A DNA stretch of 64,000 bases. Origin: Glandiceps talaboti. Its lineage: Eukaryota > Hemichordata > Enteropneusta > Spengelidae. The notes under the pieces are model-generated. The model was not told the DNA's origin, searched no databases, and saw nothing but the letters and a program-made list of their open reading frames with translations. Within the stretch, counting starts at the first letter, position 1, and the number at the start of each line of letters is the position of its first letter. Shown here piece by piece: positions 35,801-48,281 of this stretch. The translations under genes and the position numbers were made by a program. The stretch covers positions 11,630,408 through 11,694,407 of the forward strand of contig NC_135550.1 in the NCBI RefSeq assembly GCF_964340395.1. The letters are read 5' to 3'.

Positions 35801-36783
35801 TAATTAGCAGCACATGTGGTATGAACGTATATCATTTGTTGCTGTGGTGGTGTATTATTGTTACTTTCATCAATACAATTTGCTTTAGGATATGGTAAAA
35901 TACTAAGAAGAGAAATCGATCTGTGTCAAATGTAAGCACTTGTTTCTGTTACCATGGTTATCAACATAATGGTTTCATAAAGTGTGGTTATTTATGAATA
36001 TACACTAGGCACCCTGCGTAACAAAAAAATTAAAAATCATACTAATGTTACAGTTGTGCGAAGTTGATACAACGGGAAATTGATGCCGTGGTAATCAATA
36101 ATGTCTATATATGATGCTGATAACCAAAACCACACACAATTATTCAAACCAGTTTCTTTCCTTTAATGTTGCGATTGTATCAATAAATTGTCAGATACTC
36201 AAAAATTAACTATGATAATTCATGACAATGAAAAAACTAAATTTAGATAATGAACAGTATATTAATTGATAACGATAATGATAATGGGTACAAAATCCTA
36301 CGGAAAGTGCTCACTGATAAAGACTGACAAGCGACAGTAGAAAGACATTGACGTTTCTTTTCCTATTAAAGGTATGGATTGTCCACATTCAGACAGTGAG
36401 GTTGCTATGGCAACCAAAGACAGTGATATAGATAAGATATACTCAAAACGTTTTCCATTGTTTTAGACCTCAATGACACACAGTACGTCTTTTTCAATGA
36501 GTTTCCTTGAAATGAAAATCCAGGATATATATGTCGTAGCATTTATTCGTGCTCCTCATAATCAAGATTATATAATAGGATTCCCTTGTAGCTATAAATT
36601 TTAAAGGGTGCCCAAAGGACACATAAATGTATTTAACGAAATAATCATACCATCTGCTGCTGCTACTATTTCAAATGATAGATAGCGAGCTCCATGATAT
36701 TCAGTAAGGAGAGTGGGTCATTTTGCCCCTGATTCACACTGGCTGGTTGACTTTACACACTTACATTTGTTTTGTTGTTGTTT

Positions 36784-36791
36784 ACATTTGG

Positions 36792-36834
<43 letters not shown>

Positions 36835-36836
36835 GC
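36784..36836. repeat. (GTT)n microsatellite
   Basis: About 14 GTT units in the intron between the two LDLa exons. Confidence 0.95.
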
Positions 36837-37279
36837 TTATTTTGCTTTTAATTCAAATTTGAATTCAAATATTCAGATACATAGTTTATGCACATGTATT
36901 TAGAGAACTGAATTTGGTAAAACACAGGGTTAGTGCGATATACTTTTCTTTTTAAATTTTTTAAAGAGTTTTAAAGATGGGCAACATTTTACTGAAAGCG
37001 TTGTTCTGTCTTCGCATCTGTAACACGGTTATACCTGTATATGTAATATCTCACTGGTAACCTTTACAACTGCTGTGCCACATATCCATTCTGACCTTTC
37101 GTACCATGCATCACACGTCAAACTGTTGATTCATGCCGGTTTGTAATGGCGTTGTAAGAGTTGCTCACTGGTACCCCATGGCTAGACAATACATGAACAT
37201 AAATATCATGGCATTTATCAAGAGTAAAGTAGGGCACCTGAGAGGAAGATTGGATATGGTGTCTAATAGCAGCACTTAC

Positions 37280-37411
37280 CGCCATAACATAAACGATAAT
37301 CCTCATCACTACCATCTGGACAGTCGCTGTAGCCATCGCATTTCATTGTCATGTGTATACATATAGTAGTTTTCTGACTCGACAGTGTAGCACACTTAAA
37401 GCAGGGCTCAT
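37280..37411 (-). CDS. LDLR class A domain exon (second module)
   Basis: Encodes DEPCFKCATLSSQKTTICIH then MKCDGYSDCPDGSDEDYRLC, a full six-Cys LDLa pattern with the canonical DGSDE Ca2+ site. Symmetric phase 1-1, 132 nt, donor GTAAGT. It splices in frame to 35438. Upstream exons, including the signal peptide, are not secure. Confidence 0.88.
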
Positions 37412-37979
37412 CTGTCAACATCAAATAACGATAATTTTTAATAATTGACCGAACACTGACAATTCAAAGCAATTGATTATCAGTCTAGGGTTACGTTTGA
37501 TATTCATTGATCAGTAATTTAAAAGCACCTCGAGGCAATGCAAAGAGATAAAGATCAAAACTGTCACTGGCATATCAGGGGAGAGGTAGTTGAATGCAGA
37601 TTGAAAGAAATCGAAATCTAAAGGGGAAAAAGGAAATAACTGAATGAAAAGGGAAAATAGATCCTATAGAATTGTATTACAATCAAACCATGAATACGAT
37701 GTGGTGCATACAATACCACTGGTTACATTTGATTAAAAACAACATAGAAACGACAAAGTACAAATATACTGTGATTGTTGTAGGATTAACAGTTTTAAAT
37801 AACAATGAACCTATTCACATTTATAAAGATAAAAGGTATCTTCCCATAACGAATTGCCAGGTTCACACTCCCGCATGTCCCAATCCCAGAAAGTAATACC
37901 AAAGTGTACAATCAGATAACAAAAAAAAGTCCAAAGGGAAATTGAGAACGTAAAAATTGAGACAATTTATAATCAAAAG

Positions 37980-38065
37980 TAATAGTAAATAATCAGGTTA
38001 AGGAAAAGAACCTTCCCACACAGGGCATTGAACCCTGCAACCTTTCGTTCAGTTGGGGAAACGAA
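37980..38065 (-). mobile_element. tRNA-type SINE remnant
   Basis: Minus strand: GAACGAAAGGTTGCAGGGTT, CAATGCCCTGTGTGGGAAGG, a layout common in animal tRNA SINEs (AAAGGTTGCAGGTTCGAATC, TGTGTGGG). Only the B-box half is recognisable. Confidence 0.5.
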
Positions 38066-38489
38066 TTAAAAGAAATTACAACGTTGAATCAGTCACAGGT
38101 AACGTTCTGATCGTAACACAATTAAGAAGGTTCAAATGTCACAGTAATTTGCATAAGATATAATGAGACATCCGACATAACGTCGACTAAAAGACATAGG
38201 TTACAATTTATAACATGAAACCAATTTCCTCGGAAGGGACATGTACCTTCCGTTAATTATACATCGCTATATTTTTGTCATCTCACCATTGCTATTTATT
38301 CGACAGTGTCACAATCGAATGAATTCTGGACTTCCTTGCAAATGTGATGACATCCGTATGGTGTCGCCTTTAAACAAAATTACACCTGTCGAATGGATAG
38401 TTTTGTCTCGACATTCAACTGTCGCTTGTGATATGTACATGTATATATATATGTCATACATTACTAGGTTTTAGTCTTATTAACGCTTA

Positions 38490-38543
38490 CCATAACTGGG
38501 TGTGCCATCGGAAAGTAATACGTCAACGCACATAATATGCATC
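38490..38543 (-). CDS. possible upstream exon of the LDLa gene
   Basis: The open stretch ends in ...DGTPSY plus G before a good donor (GTAAGC), in the phase needed to join the exon at 37411. The proposed acceptor (GGGGGCAG) has a poor pyrimidine tract and the peptide is not recognisable. Confidence 0.2.
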
Positions 38544-40419
38544 GAGAGCAGCGTGTACTGCCCCCTATAACCCTATGATGGCGGTGCTACTCATAGCGCA
38601 AATAACACATCATCAATCCTCCACTTACAGCTGTACATTTTTAGTGTTACCGAGCCGTGCGGATTTCAATGTTAATTTGGATTTTTTATAAATCATGTGA
38701 ATGCAATGTGTAACTCAAGGCAATATGACCAGAGTTTTCTACGGGTTTATACAACATGGAATTCACGATTACTGATTTATGCTACCTGGAGATTTGATCT
38801 GTACCTTTTGTGAATACTTCATTCGGGGATTATGACCCTTAACAATTGCACCTGCAGCAGTACAACACTGGTTAATAAAAACAGCTGTAATCATTTCCAT
38901 GCATAGTTTTCATCCAGATTGAACTCTTTCTGACGATTTCGCGGCATGGACTTTGCAAAATTACACCTATTCTGACTTTATCATAGCAATCTCTACTAGA
39001 CGACTATAATCGTTATCTTTCTTCTGGTGATAGCGCTGCAAACCGTCCATTTTCACAGTTGTTTATGTTTTGTTGTCTGCCTGCCTGTCTGTCTGTCTGT
39101 CTGTCTGTCTCTGCATGCCTACTTGCCTGTCTGTCTCTGTCTGTCTCTGCCTGTGTATGTGTGTCATCTATTGTCATGAACCACTATTTTAAATGAAATG
39201 AAATGCAGTATACATATTCAATGTGGTTATAGAACTGATGCGAAATTCGTGCATACTAACCACCCTAATTTGCATAAAATTTAACAATATTAGATTTTTT
39301 AACTATATCCAGAGTAGGATTTGAATAAGTGAAAGATCACTTGGTAGTTGCATTTTACATGCCTCGAGCTATGTATAGCAAACGTACGGTGTCATGAAAT
39401 CTGTTTTGTATTCATTTGCATAATCATTAAAGTGGCCATATGGATGATCCTGAGAACTTGGCATATAATCTATTTTAGATGTTTAATTGACAAATAACTT
39501 TGCTATGTTTACCTATATGAACGAAAACGATGCGACATGTTTTTTATAGTGTGTACAGGGATTACTCCGTTAACAAATTGAGTAAATATAAATAATCTCT
39601 TGTAATGACAACCATACACATGTAATCAAACTAGTTATGGCTTATGCATGGTGACGTGTGGGATGGCAACAGATGTGTGTGCAGACTGGATGTGACCTCA
39701 GACCGTCCATGTGATGCAATGATTACTTCCAGACCTGTATGTACAATGCCAAACCATTCACTTTTTTGCTATTTACTGAATGACAACGAATGGACTTGGT
39801 CTGTTGGGTTTCCATATTGTTTTTTTCAAGTAGAGACACATACTTAAAGTGTTTTAATTAAACATCCTAAATAAAATACCAATTTCTCATCCGTGTGGCT
39901 TTTTACAAAAAATTTCTCAACATTGCCGTTATCTCAAAAACCATTCAGTCAAAATGAAATGAAATGTTGCACACACACACACACACCCCCACCCCCCCCC
40001 CCACCCCCACACACACACACATGTACACACACACGCACGCACGCACACGCACACACACACACACACACACACTGTATGTACTTTTCTAAAGAAATCATTA
40101 GTATTTTTAGCGAAATTCGAACATATTAATAACCCTAATGAAATATGTTTGAGCGAAATGGGTGCGTGTTAATTAGCAGATCTAGTTTTATCATGATTAA
40201 AGTGATATTCTCTTGGGGAAAGCACGCACGTCTATGGGAGAAACTAGTCTACGAGGGCAGGACACGTTAGTTCATATCTGGTAATAGCTTGTATTGCTTT
40301 GGATACGATAACAAATACAGTTTGGAATATAGTCTGGCTCGATGCTAGCTACTTCCAAACTAGAGTGACTATAGACTTTCATTTAAGCAGTAGGGTGTTT
40401 TTACATCTCGATCGCACAA

Positions 40420-40638
40420 TGTTTTTTGGGTTTTTTGCGAATTACACAAAGAACAGGCACTGATAGCGTGCGCACATCAAATGTTACATTTTATTTCACT
40501 GTGGATACAAATAAACATGTTTGTGTTTGAATCTTCCGTGTTTCACCACACAGTGATGATATAAAATGTATAATTTGTTATGCTTGTGCGCTATCAGTGC
40601 CTGTATTTTGTTTAATGTAATTTGTAACAAAAAACGTT
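40420..40638. mobile_element. inverted-repeat element (MITE)
   Basis: Left CAGGCACTGATAGCGTGCGC and right GCGCTATCAGTGCCTG are inverted copies. Pairing continues inward (ACATTTTAT...CACTGTG) and outward through ACAAAGAA/ACAAAATA to GTTTTTTG. About 165-220 bp overall. Confidence 0.75.
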
Positions 40639-41230
40639 GTAGAGACATTGACAACATGGTGCTGCCTAATTGAAACTCATCACTTCATTATCACCTGTGC
40701 TGACTGTGTATCAATATCCATATATACTTACGATGCCTTCTTATTTTCAAAACTGTCTAGAGTGCATTTGTCGAAACCGTGTTCATGTACCGTCATGGGA
40801 GATGGTATAATTATCTACAGTGTTTGTTTGGCGTCAGGCTACGTGTTTAACCTATCGTATTCTCCCACTCATCGCTTCTCATACGCCAACCACATAAATA
40901 CTCCGAAATTGTAAGTTTGCGTACGAAATGTGATACAACCGGAAATTTAACATGTGGGCAATTTTGTTTGAGTTGTACTTACACAATATGGACTCGCAAC
41001 ACCAAGCCGAAGCGATGGCTATGGTGATTGAATAGTTGTTCATAGCCTTGTAGAACATGATGTCACGCTATTGTGAAAAACCAAATAGAAATTGAATTCC
41101 CTAGACTGACATACAAACCGATATAATACAGTTGCTCTTAAAATTCTTGAATACGATGTTATTTTTCATGAATATTAGATTTTATATTTTTATATCACTG
41201 TTAAGTATACTCATCGGTTCCGAACACTGT

Positions 41231-41234
<4 letters not shown>

Positions 41235-41317
<83 letters not shown>
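41235..41317. repeat. compound (GA)n/(GACA)n microsatellite
   Basis: About 13 GA units pass directly into about 12 GACA units. The Leu-Ser/Cys-Leu-Ser-Val frame is an artefact. Confidence 0.95.
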
Positions 41318-41321
41318 TCAC

Positions 41322-41363
41322 CGTTAACGGTCCTGATTCTGAAATGTTCCGTTTTTGAAGTGC
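41322..41363 (-). CDS. possible 42-nt exon
   Basis: Good acceptor (TTACTTATCATAG) and donor (GTGAGTCT) enclose GTSKTEHFRIRTVN plus one base, phase 1-1. It could belong to the LDLa gene. It ends just beside a (GACA)n tract. Confidence 0.28.
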
Positions 41364-41657
41364 CTATGATAAGTAAGAAGAGAAAGACATTTACAGGGTT
41401 ACTACAATCGTGGAGAATATTCAAATTGACATTAGATTTGGACAAAACTCTGAATATATGATCAGGCAAATTGCTTTTACCTGAATATTATCATTAAGGA
41501 ATTATGAATTGCTATAACTTGTATACTAAGCTAAGCCAGCTATAATTGCTTATGTACGATGTAATCACCTAATTGAAATTACCTTAGCAACAACTTCGTC
41601 TTGCTTGGTGAATATAAGTTTAATAGTTCCCGTGTTTCCATGTGCATGTATGTGTGA

Positions 41658-41695
41658 CCATGGAAGTATAACCCACGTGGGTTATACTTCCATGG
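41658..41695. repeat. perfect 38-bp palindrome flanked by TGTGA
   Basis: CCATGGAAGTATAACCCAC is followed immediately by its exact reverse complement, with CACGTG at the centre and no spacer. TGTGA stands directly on both sides (41653-41657 and 41696-41700), like a 5-bp target duplication. Confidence 0.92.
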
Positions 41696-43510
41696 TGTGA
41701 CCGATATCTGGAACCATTTTACAAGTGTGGCATCTATGTTTCAGATACACATGCTTCTTCGATCTTTTCCTTAGAAAACTAGAAAACTATCAATTGGATT
41801 GACACATTGATGTTAAAATAGTGTTTATATCTCAAACCAGAAATATTGAAAATGGCATTAATTTTACAGGTGTACATGTCATTGTCGGCATTACCCAATG
41901 CATTCATATGTTAGCTATGTGTATGCCAAATACCAAGTGTTGGGCCCTACTGCGAGAGCTATGACTGATCATAGGATAGGACGTGTACTTAGTGCTTACC
42001 TTTGGCCATATTGGCAGGAATGATGGAAGAGCAGGACAGAGTAATGATCAAGGAAATCCACCTCATGTCGTGGTTCACCAAAGGTATACCTTCAACATAT
42101 CACCCAATCGACTGAAAGCGTTACAAGTGACAGGTGGGATCACATCACATAGCTTAAACAGTGTTCCATTTACACGTCTACGAAGGTCTAAATAGAACCG
42201 TTCACAACTGACTCAAAACAACATACAATTTTCTAATAATAGACTTGTCTTTTCCGTTAGGAAGATACCATTTTACAAAAAGGGTAAAGACAATACAATG
42301 CGTGATATGAGATAAGATGAGATGACTCGAAAGAGGCATTTCATGAATAATCAGAATTTAAATCTCATCTTATATAATAATATCATAGTAATAACTTTGT
42401 TTTGTTCGAATGGCTTATTGTATCTCGTTTCCAAACAAACCTTTATATTTTGACGCCATGCCCGTCACTTTGCATTAAACCTAAGGCTTGCTGATGTGCC
42501 ATTAACACAGAATATATCACTGGCGTCGCAAACAAATTTCGTACAATAAAATTTAAAAACAAGATACGGCTTGTCATTTTATACGATGTTACTTAATACA
42601 GGAATGTAATTATTCAAAAAAACTGTTTCCCCTGATAATTATATTCACACGCTCTATAGTTTTAATGTTGCATGTTCGCACCACCGTTTGAATAAGTAAG
42701 TTTAATCATTTTGCATTGTTCAATGTACAATAGCAGGACCTTGATGAGTTGCCCCTTGGGAGATATCAGCAACCTTGCCGCAGTGTTCACATCTATCCCT
42801 GACAATCTAGTGTAGAGAGACGGGGTAATTGAAATTCTAGTAATCATGTTACATTTGTGCAGAATAGAGGATAATGTATTACTAAATACCTAATGACGTA
42901 GCAACGTATCTTTATGGTAGAAGAACAACAATTCGATGATTGCAAGGACACAAAACTGGTGACTCGTATAAACTTCCTGTATACGGAGGCAAATTAGCTA
43001 TTGATGGTTGTTTTTTTTTAGATTTCGCAGTTTGTATTGCGCAAAATGAAGTTAAATGATGAATAACAGAAGAAGTGCATAATAAGGAATGAAGCATTGA
43101 AAAAAAGATGACACATGAAAGGCATGCAATTTGCAAATTTATGTATTGTGTTATAAAAAGTTACAATCACGCAATAGATTTGGGATTTCTATTCCCAGTA
43201 CATCAGAAATTAAATCGAAGGATAAATCGCGAGAACTTCCTAACAAATCATTTTTTAAGATCATTGCGGGAAATAGTATTTCATGAAATACTAATACGTG
43301 TGCTTGGTGTTGTGTCATGATTAATGCATTAAACGGCCTAGTTATATACACACACGACACCTGAAGCGATTAATCTCTTGCGACTGTACAAGCGACGGCG
43401 GTGTTGCAAGGCAAGCGACCAATCAATTGACAGATGAGTTGCCAGGTACATCCTCGGTGATTGCACAGACAGACTAGACGGGTGCCAAGGGTCATCGGTT
43501 TCTTGCGGTA

Positions 43511-43512
43511 AG

Positions 43513-43601
<89 letters not shown>
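43511..43601. repeat. (GAT)n microsatellite
   Basis: About 29 GAT units without interruption. Confidence 0.97.
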
Positions 43602-43603
<2 letters not shown>

Positions 43604-44333
43604 TTTAAATATTACTTCGATGAAATTTGGGAATTTCGCGTCAAAAATATGAGTGCGTCAAATTTTTACCGAAGGCTGTGGCAATACAACAGAGTGGTGG
43701 TTACACTGGTGAAATTGCTCGCTACAGGATCACAGCAGGAGCGTCCATGACACATATTTCAGTCTCAGAACGACGCCCTAGAAATGATAGTAGATATTCC
43801 CACTCACGATATCTTAGGAAAAGCAACCAACTTTGATATCCATTGGAGAAGCAACAAGTTGGTTCAGTCCCAGTCTCTAATTCCAAAACATCTACCACAT
43901 CATGTGCATCATCGCCACCTATGAAAACTTGAAAGTTGGAAAACGTGTTGATTATAAACTATTTACAATTATTATTATTATTATTCTTACTACTACTACT
44001 AAAAGTGAAGGGGTTTAAATATTATATAATAATAAAGCATTGTGTGAGAGAAAATTTAGAGGAATAGTATCCGTTTGAGTATATATTTGCTATGCCAGCT
44101 CATATTTGCTATGCTGGCTGACATTTGAGGGCGCCCTTTCACAGCTTTATCTGTACATACATTCAATTTGTGAGAGTCTAAAAAATAATAAAAGTAATTT
44201 CAAAATTGCATGTCAGGAAAACAACAAAGTGAGGGGGGTTTATATCATATAATAATGACAATAAAAAGGATGAAGTTTATACGTCCCTGGTCGAACCTCG
44301 TATACCATATGAATTCAGAGTCACGTTTACATG

Positions 44334-44367
44334 TAAACACACGCACGCACACGCACGCACACGCACG

Positions 44368-44412
<45 letters not shown>

Positions 44413-44461
44413 TGCCATGCCTATAGCACTACTGAACCTTATCAATTCAGTTGTGCTAAAA
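44334..44461. mobile_element. TAGCACAACTG-family 3' end with (AC)n
   Basis: A (GCAC)/(AC)n tract is followed by TTGCCATGCCTATAGCACTA, CTGAACCTTATCAATTCAG and TTGTGCTA, almost identical to 60472-60515. Only the end of the element is present. Confidence 0.7.
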
Positions 44462-44526
44462 ATCGAAATGGCATATAATACTACATGCAACGGATCAATA
44501 TAGACTTATAGTATTTATATCAAATA

Positions 44527-44615
44527 CTACGGAAGCTTAATGAGGACACAGGGGTAGGATTTTTACCATGGGAGTAGTTTTGATTTCCCTCCTGTGTTCT
44601 CATTAAGCTTTCGTA
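44527..44615. repeat. ~28-bp-arm hairpin
   Basis: TACGGAAGCTTAATGAGGAC plus ACAGGGG pairs with CCTCCTGTGTTCTCATTAAG plus CTTTCGTA across a 34-base loop. Confidence 0.75.
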
Positions 44616-47448
44616 AGGTACGTACATACATACCCAATTTTTTATGTCTACAATGTATTCGTAAAATACCTGTGATTAATTTTTAAAAAAGCCAAACTCC
44701 CAAAATTTGGTTGCTCATACGACTGAAACGGTCGCAATTTTAAGCCGTTTGACAGGTCAAAACTTTTCTAATGTGGTGCCCACTTCCTTTTATCCAGGTG
44801 AGTGCTTCCTTTGTTATAGAACGTGTTTAATATAGTTTGAAGGAGTTCTTTCGGAGTGAAGTGATCATGAGTGTAAGAAATAGGATGACGTTATCCCACA
44901 GATATGAAGATGAACAGAAACTCCCCCACCCAAGAATAAGCCACTTTTTCACGAAAATATGTACAGATCCTTCTAAAATTCCCATAAATATGACTATTAT
45001 GCTGTTTTGTAGCAAATTCGGACACTGTCACGTAGTACAAGTCTGAGACATCACGTGTTCCGAATAATAATTAGTAACCCAAATTATCCTCTTGGCACGA
45101 CCAATGCACTAAGTAACTTATATAGTGTTGTAGACATGGGATTTTTCCTTTCGTGTTTGGAAGAGCAATTAATAACCCCATTTCAACGACTCGGGCAATT
45201 TTGGTTTCCGTTCTAATCATGCACAATATTCAACGTTCAACAAGAAGCAATATATGTCATGTACTCGAAAAAATGAGAGACATTTACACAGATTACATCA
45301 CTACCAGGATATTTGCAAGATTTGCCCAAATAATCTGGTACATTAAATTCTGAAGGAAACCTTAAAATTCGATGTATTCAAGGATTGGTATTTTACATCA
45401 TGTAAAGAGCGTTTTTTTGCTGAAATCTCCGAAATCTCTCTTTCACAAAATACATGTATTACTATTAGACATAAGTATAAGCTTAGCGGCCAGACTGAAG
45501 CAATGCATTCACATTTAAGTAAACATTGTGGACGGATCTCGTATTTTCCTTATTCCGGATCAAATTCCGAGATGCATTCTCAGACATTTTGTGAAATTCT
45601 GTCTTGGAGCCGGGAGAGCTCGATAGCATTAACTGTGTGTACGTGTGTGTCGTTTGCATCCATTGCTTGTACTTACGTAATTATTACTTAGGTAAGTGTG
45701 CGCTCATTACATTGGAAATTAATTACATTCCCTTCACAAGCTGTAGGAATCATTTTGTAAGCGTCCATGGGAATTGCAGAAGTGTAAAAAGCGTCATCGT
45801 GCTGTTAGAGGTCTGAGCCAAGGTAATGATTTTACTGTACAACTATACCTACAGTACAGTCTCACTTGCGTGGAGTAGCTGCAATTATAAATACCCCCCC
45901 CCCCCCACATCATTTAGTATGTTAACTTACTCAAAGCAATGGCTTCTTTAGAAAACAAAACATTACATTTTAATTAATGTTACCTAAAATACGTAATTAT
46001 GTTTACCATATAAATAAATATTCACAAATATCACTTTCACATGGATATGTAACCATAGAAACGCACCGAGGTCACTCTAGATGTGATCTAGCAGTTGATT
46101 CATATGGATGTCCTAGGACACCAAAATAATTGCGTAATACAGTTTCTCTCATACTTACCCAGCAATTACAATAATGGATTTTTTAATAATTTCTAAACAT
46201 ACCTAATTACGCAAATTAATTATTTTGTAGTAGGACATTCATCAATTGACTCTGAGCTCACACGTGGCTGTGGAACACGCATAAATGTTGAAACAAATTG
46301 ACTGATGCTTTAAAAAGTCTTTACTAAAAATACCCCCCCCCTCCCTCCACAAAATTTTTTAAAATAAAATATAAAAGATAAATGTTATATCTTGCAAATA
46401 AATCTGTGTATATATTATTCACCCAACCCTAGGAACATACACACCAAATATCAAATCAAACTGATGAGCAGTTTCTGAGGAGAAGTCGAAAATGTTGAGT
46501 TGATCAAAATAATCGCATATAGAAAATAAAAGATATCGCCTTTAATCTGAACATATTGAACCTTAGAAACTTACAAGTCAATTGAGACATGAAAGCATGC
46601 CGACAAACTGTCAGCATACAGCAAACTCAATAATCTCTAATAATATTATCTCATTTCGCTTCATTATTTTCGCCTTGTTTGTTGCATATATGTAGTCACA
46701 GTGCAGATCTCTTGATGGAGTCCGACTGTCATTTGAAGTCGGTCCGCTATATAGTACTCAGCAGGGGGGAGAGCGCGAGGAGTCAAAATCTCAATACTGA
46801 TATACATGCATATGTACATGTTTGCAATTAAAGCCTATTCCACGGTGCTCGCTGTTATTGAAATTTGTCATAATGTACACTTTTTTCATCTTGTATTATA
46901 TCATTTTGCCTATAATACAGTACACTTTTCGTCAATTCCGTTTGTTTTCATTTGCTCAAATCGATATTAAAATCTCAATTTTCTATACAATTCAATCGAG
47001 AGCTGTAAAATGCAACAATTAAAATTCCCCATTTTTAAATTAAGCAACTAAAACACTTCATGTTAAAAGGATGACAAATGACAAATGAGTATTTGTTTTG
47101 GATTTTTTTATTTTAAATTATAAAATAACTTTTGTGTTTTTTCCTACCTGAAAAAAGAACGTGAAACACCATATACCAAGTCCTTGGTCGTTACTCAACA
47201 AATTGCCAAAAATTAAAACAAAAATGTGTAAAATGTTTTGTTACTGTACGTACAATAACACACTTTTCAGACACTTTCTATCTTTTTTGCAATGTATTGA
47301 GTTACAAACAAAACATGGCAAATATTATTTTGTCAGACCTTAATTTATACTGAAGGTTTTTATAAATCATAATTTTTCATGTCATTAAAAAAATTACAAT
47401 TACGTGGGCGTAAAATGTAACGAATCGTATGGTTCGAACTGATTGTCA

Positions 47449-47625
47449 TGGTAAGTATATGTTATTTGCCAAATACCGTACCGTTCCGTTCCATATCGTG
47501 CTGCGAGAGATAATTTTTCCGGTAATAACGGAGAGCGGGAGGCCAGCCGTTATACCGGAAAAATTACCTCGAGCAGCAAGATGTGGAAGAGTATTTGGCA
47601 AACAACATACTTATACGTCACCTGC
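47449..47625. mobile_element. foldback inverted-repeat element near a promoter
   Basis: Arms of about 75 bases: TAAGTATATGTTATTTGCCA and TAATTTTTCCGGTAATAACG on the left pair with CCGTTATACCGGAAAAATTA and TGGCAAACAACATACTTATA on the right. The centre is short. It lies about 420 bases upstream of the start codon at 48047. Confidence 0.75.
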
Positions 47626-47859
47626 GACCACGAATTCACTCAAATGTCTAAAAATGTTTCATTTTAAAATAAAATCATTTCCGCGTTATACTGTTGACTC
47701 TAGTAGTAGCAGTAGTAATAGTATCACGCACCTCTCCGATAACTGCATGGAATGGCCAATGCGGTTGTTTACATGTCAGCCTTAACTTTATCATCCAATC
47801 AGAGCGCGCGTTTGCTCAGTAGTATGACGCAATATTAGCATTTATTACACCTCGGCGTT

Positions 47860-48046
47860 CTTCCGAAGGCTGTGATTGGTCAGACTCGTATCACGTGACC
47901 GATTTTAACTGGGCTAATGCCCACAAGGTGATATTGCCCGCTCGTGCAGAGACTAATGCGCGGGACTATTGCCCGCTGAAGTTGTTTGAACCACTGCGCA
48001 CTGCTTCTGCGCATAACAAATTGTCGTTCACTACTTTCGCTCAGAC
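47860..48046 (+). promoter_or_regulatory. promoter-like region of the 48047 gene
   Basis: Relatively CpG-rich compared with its surroundings. Contains an inverted CCAAT box (TGATTGGTC, 47873-47881), an E-box CACGTG (47892-47897), and the repeated phrase TTGCCCGCT. No TATA box. Confidence 0.5.
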
Positions 48047-48274
48047 ATGGCGACTGCCGTAGTAAGACACGCAAACCTTTCCGGTACAGAACTCGATGAC
48101 ATTTTATTAGAATTGGAAAGTAAGAACATAAAAATTGCTACCAATCATTCCGTCTCTGTTTTTAAAGATTATATCGGTTCCAAATTTGGATATGGAGAAC
48201 GTGCAATGGAAACTTTCACCGCCGCAACATTAGACGAGGCCTTGACCACATTTTTTGCTGAAGTCCGTACATAG
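48047..48274 (+). CDS. Crypton-derived (DUF3504-type) N-terminal domain, 75-aa ORF
   Basis: MATAVVRHANLSGTELDDIL begins at a well-placed ATG downstream of promoter-like sequence. The later part NHSVSVFKDYIGSKFGYG, then LDEALTTFFAEVRT, fits the N-terminal helical domain preceding the DUF3504/tyrosine-recombinase-like domain of ZMYM2/3/4, QRICH1 and related Crypton-derived proteins, where FYAEVR and KDG follow. Here the frame hits TAG right after RT, then AAAG and a consensus donor GTGAGC at 48279. It is therefore either a short stand-alone protein or a first exon broken by one stop. No following exon was recognised downstream. Confidence 0.6.
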   Translation: MATAVVRHANLSGTELDDILLELESKNIKIATNHSVSVFKDYIGSKFGYGERAMETFTAATLDEALTTFFAEVRT

Positions 48275-48281
48275 AAAGGTG

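Larger units (their letters stand above)
38576..47440. other. long gene-poor stretch
   Basis: No secure exon. Contains (CTGT)n near 39090-39150, a compound (AC)/(C)n/(CACG) tract at 39970-40072, an inverted-repeat element at 40420-40638, (GA)n/(GACA)n at 41235-41317, a perfect palindrome at 41658, (GAT)n at 43511-43600, and a TAGCAC-family end with (AC)n at 44334-44461. Short open frames have no recognised homology. Confidence 0.5.

Noticed and set aside
47880-48074. Minus-strand 64-aa frame over the 48047 promoter
   Set aside because: Antisense shadow of the promoter and first codons; no independent evidence.
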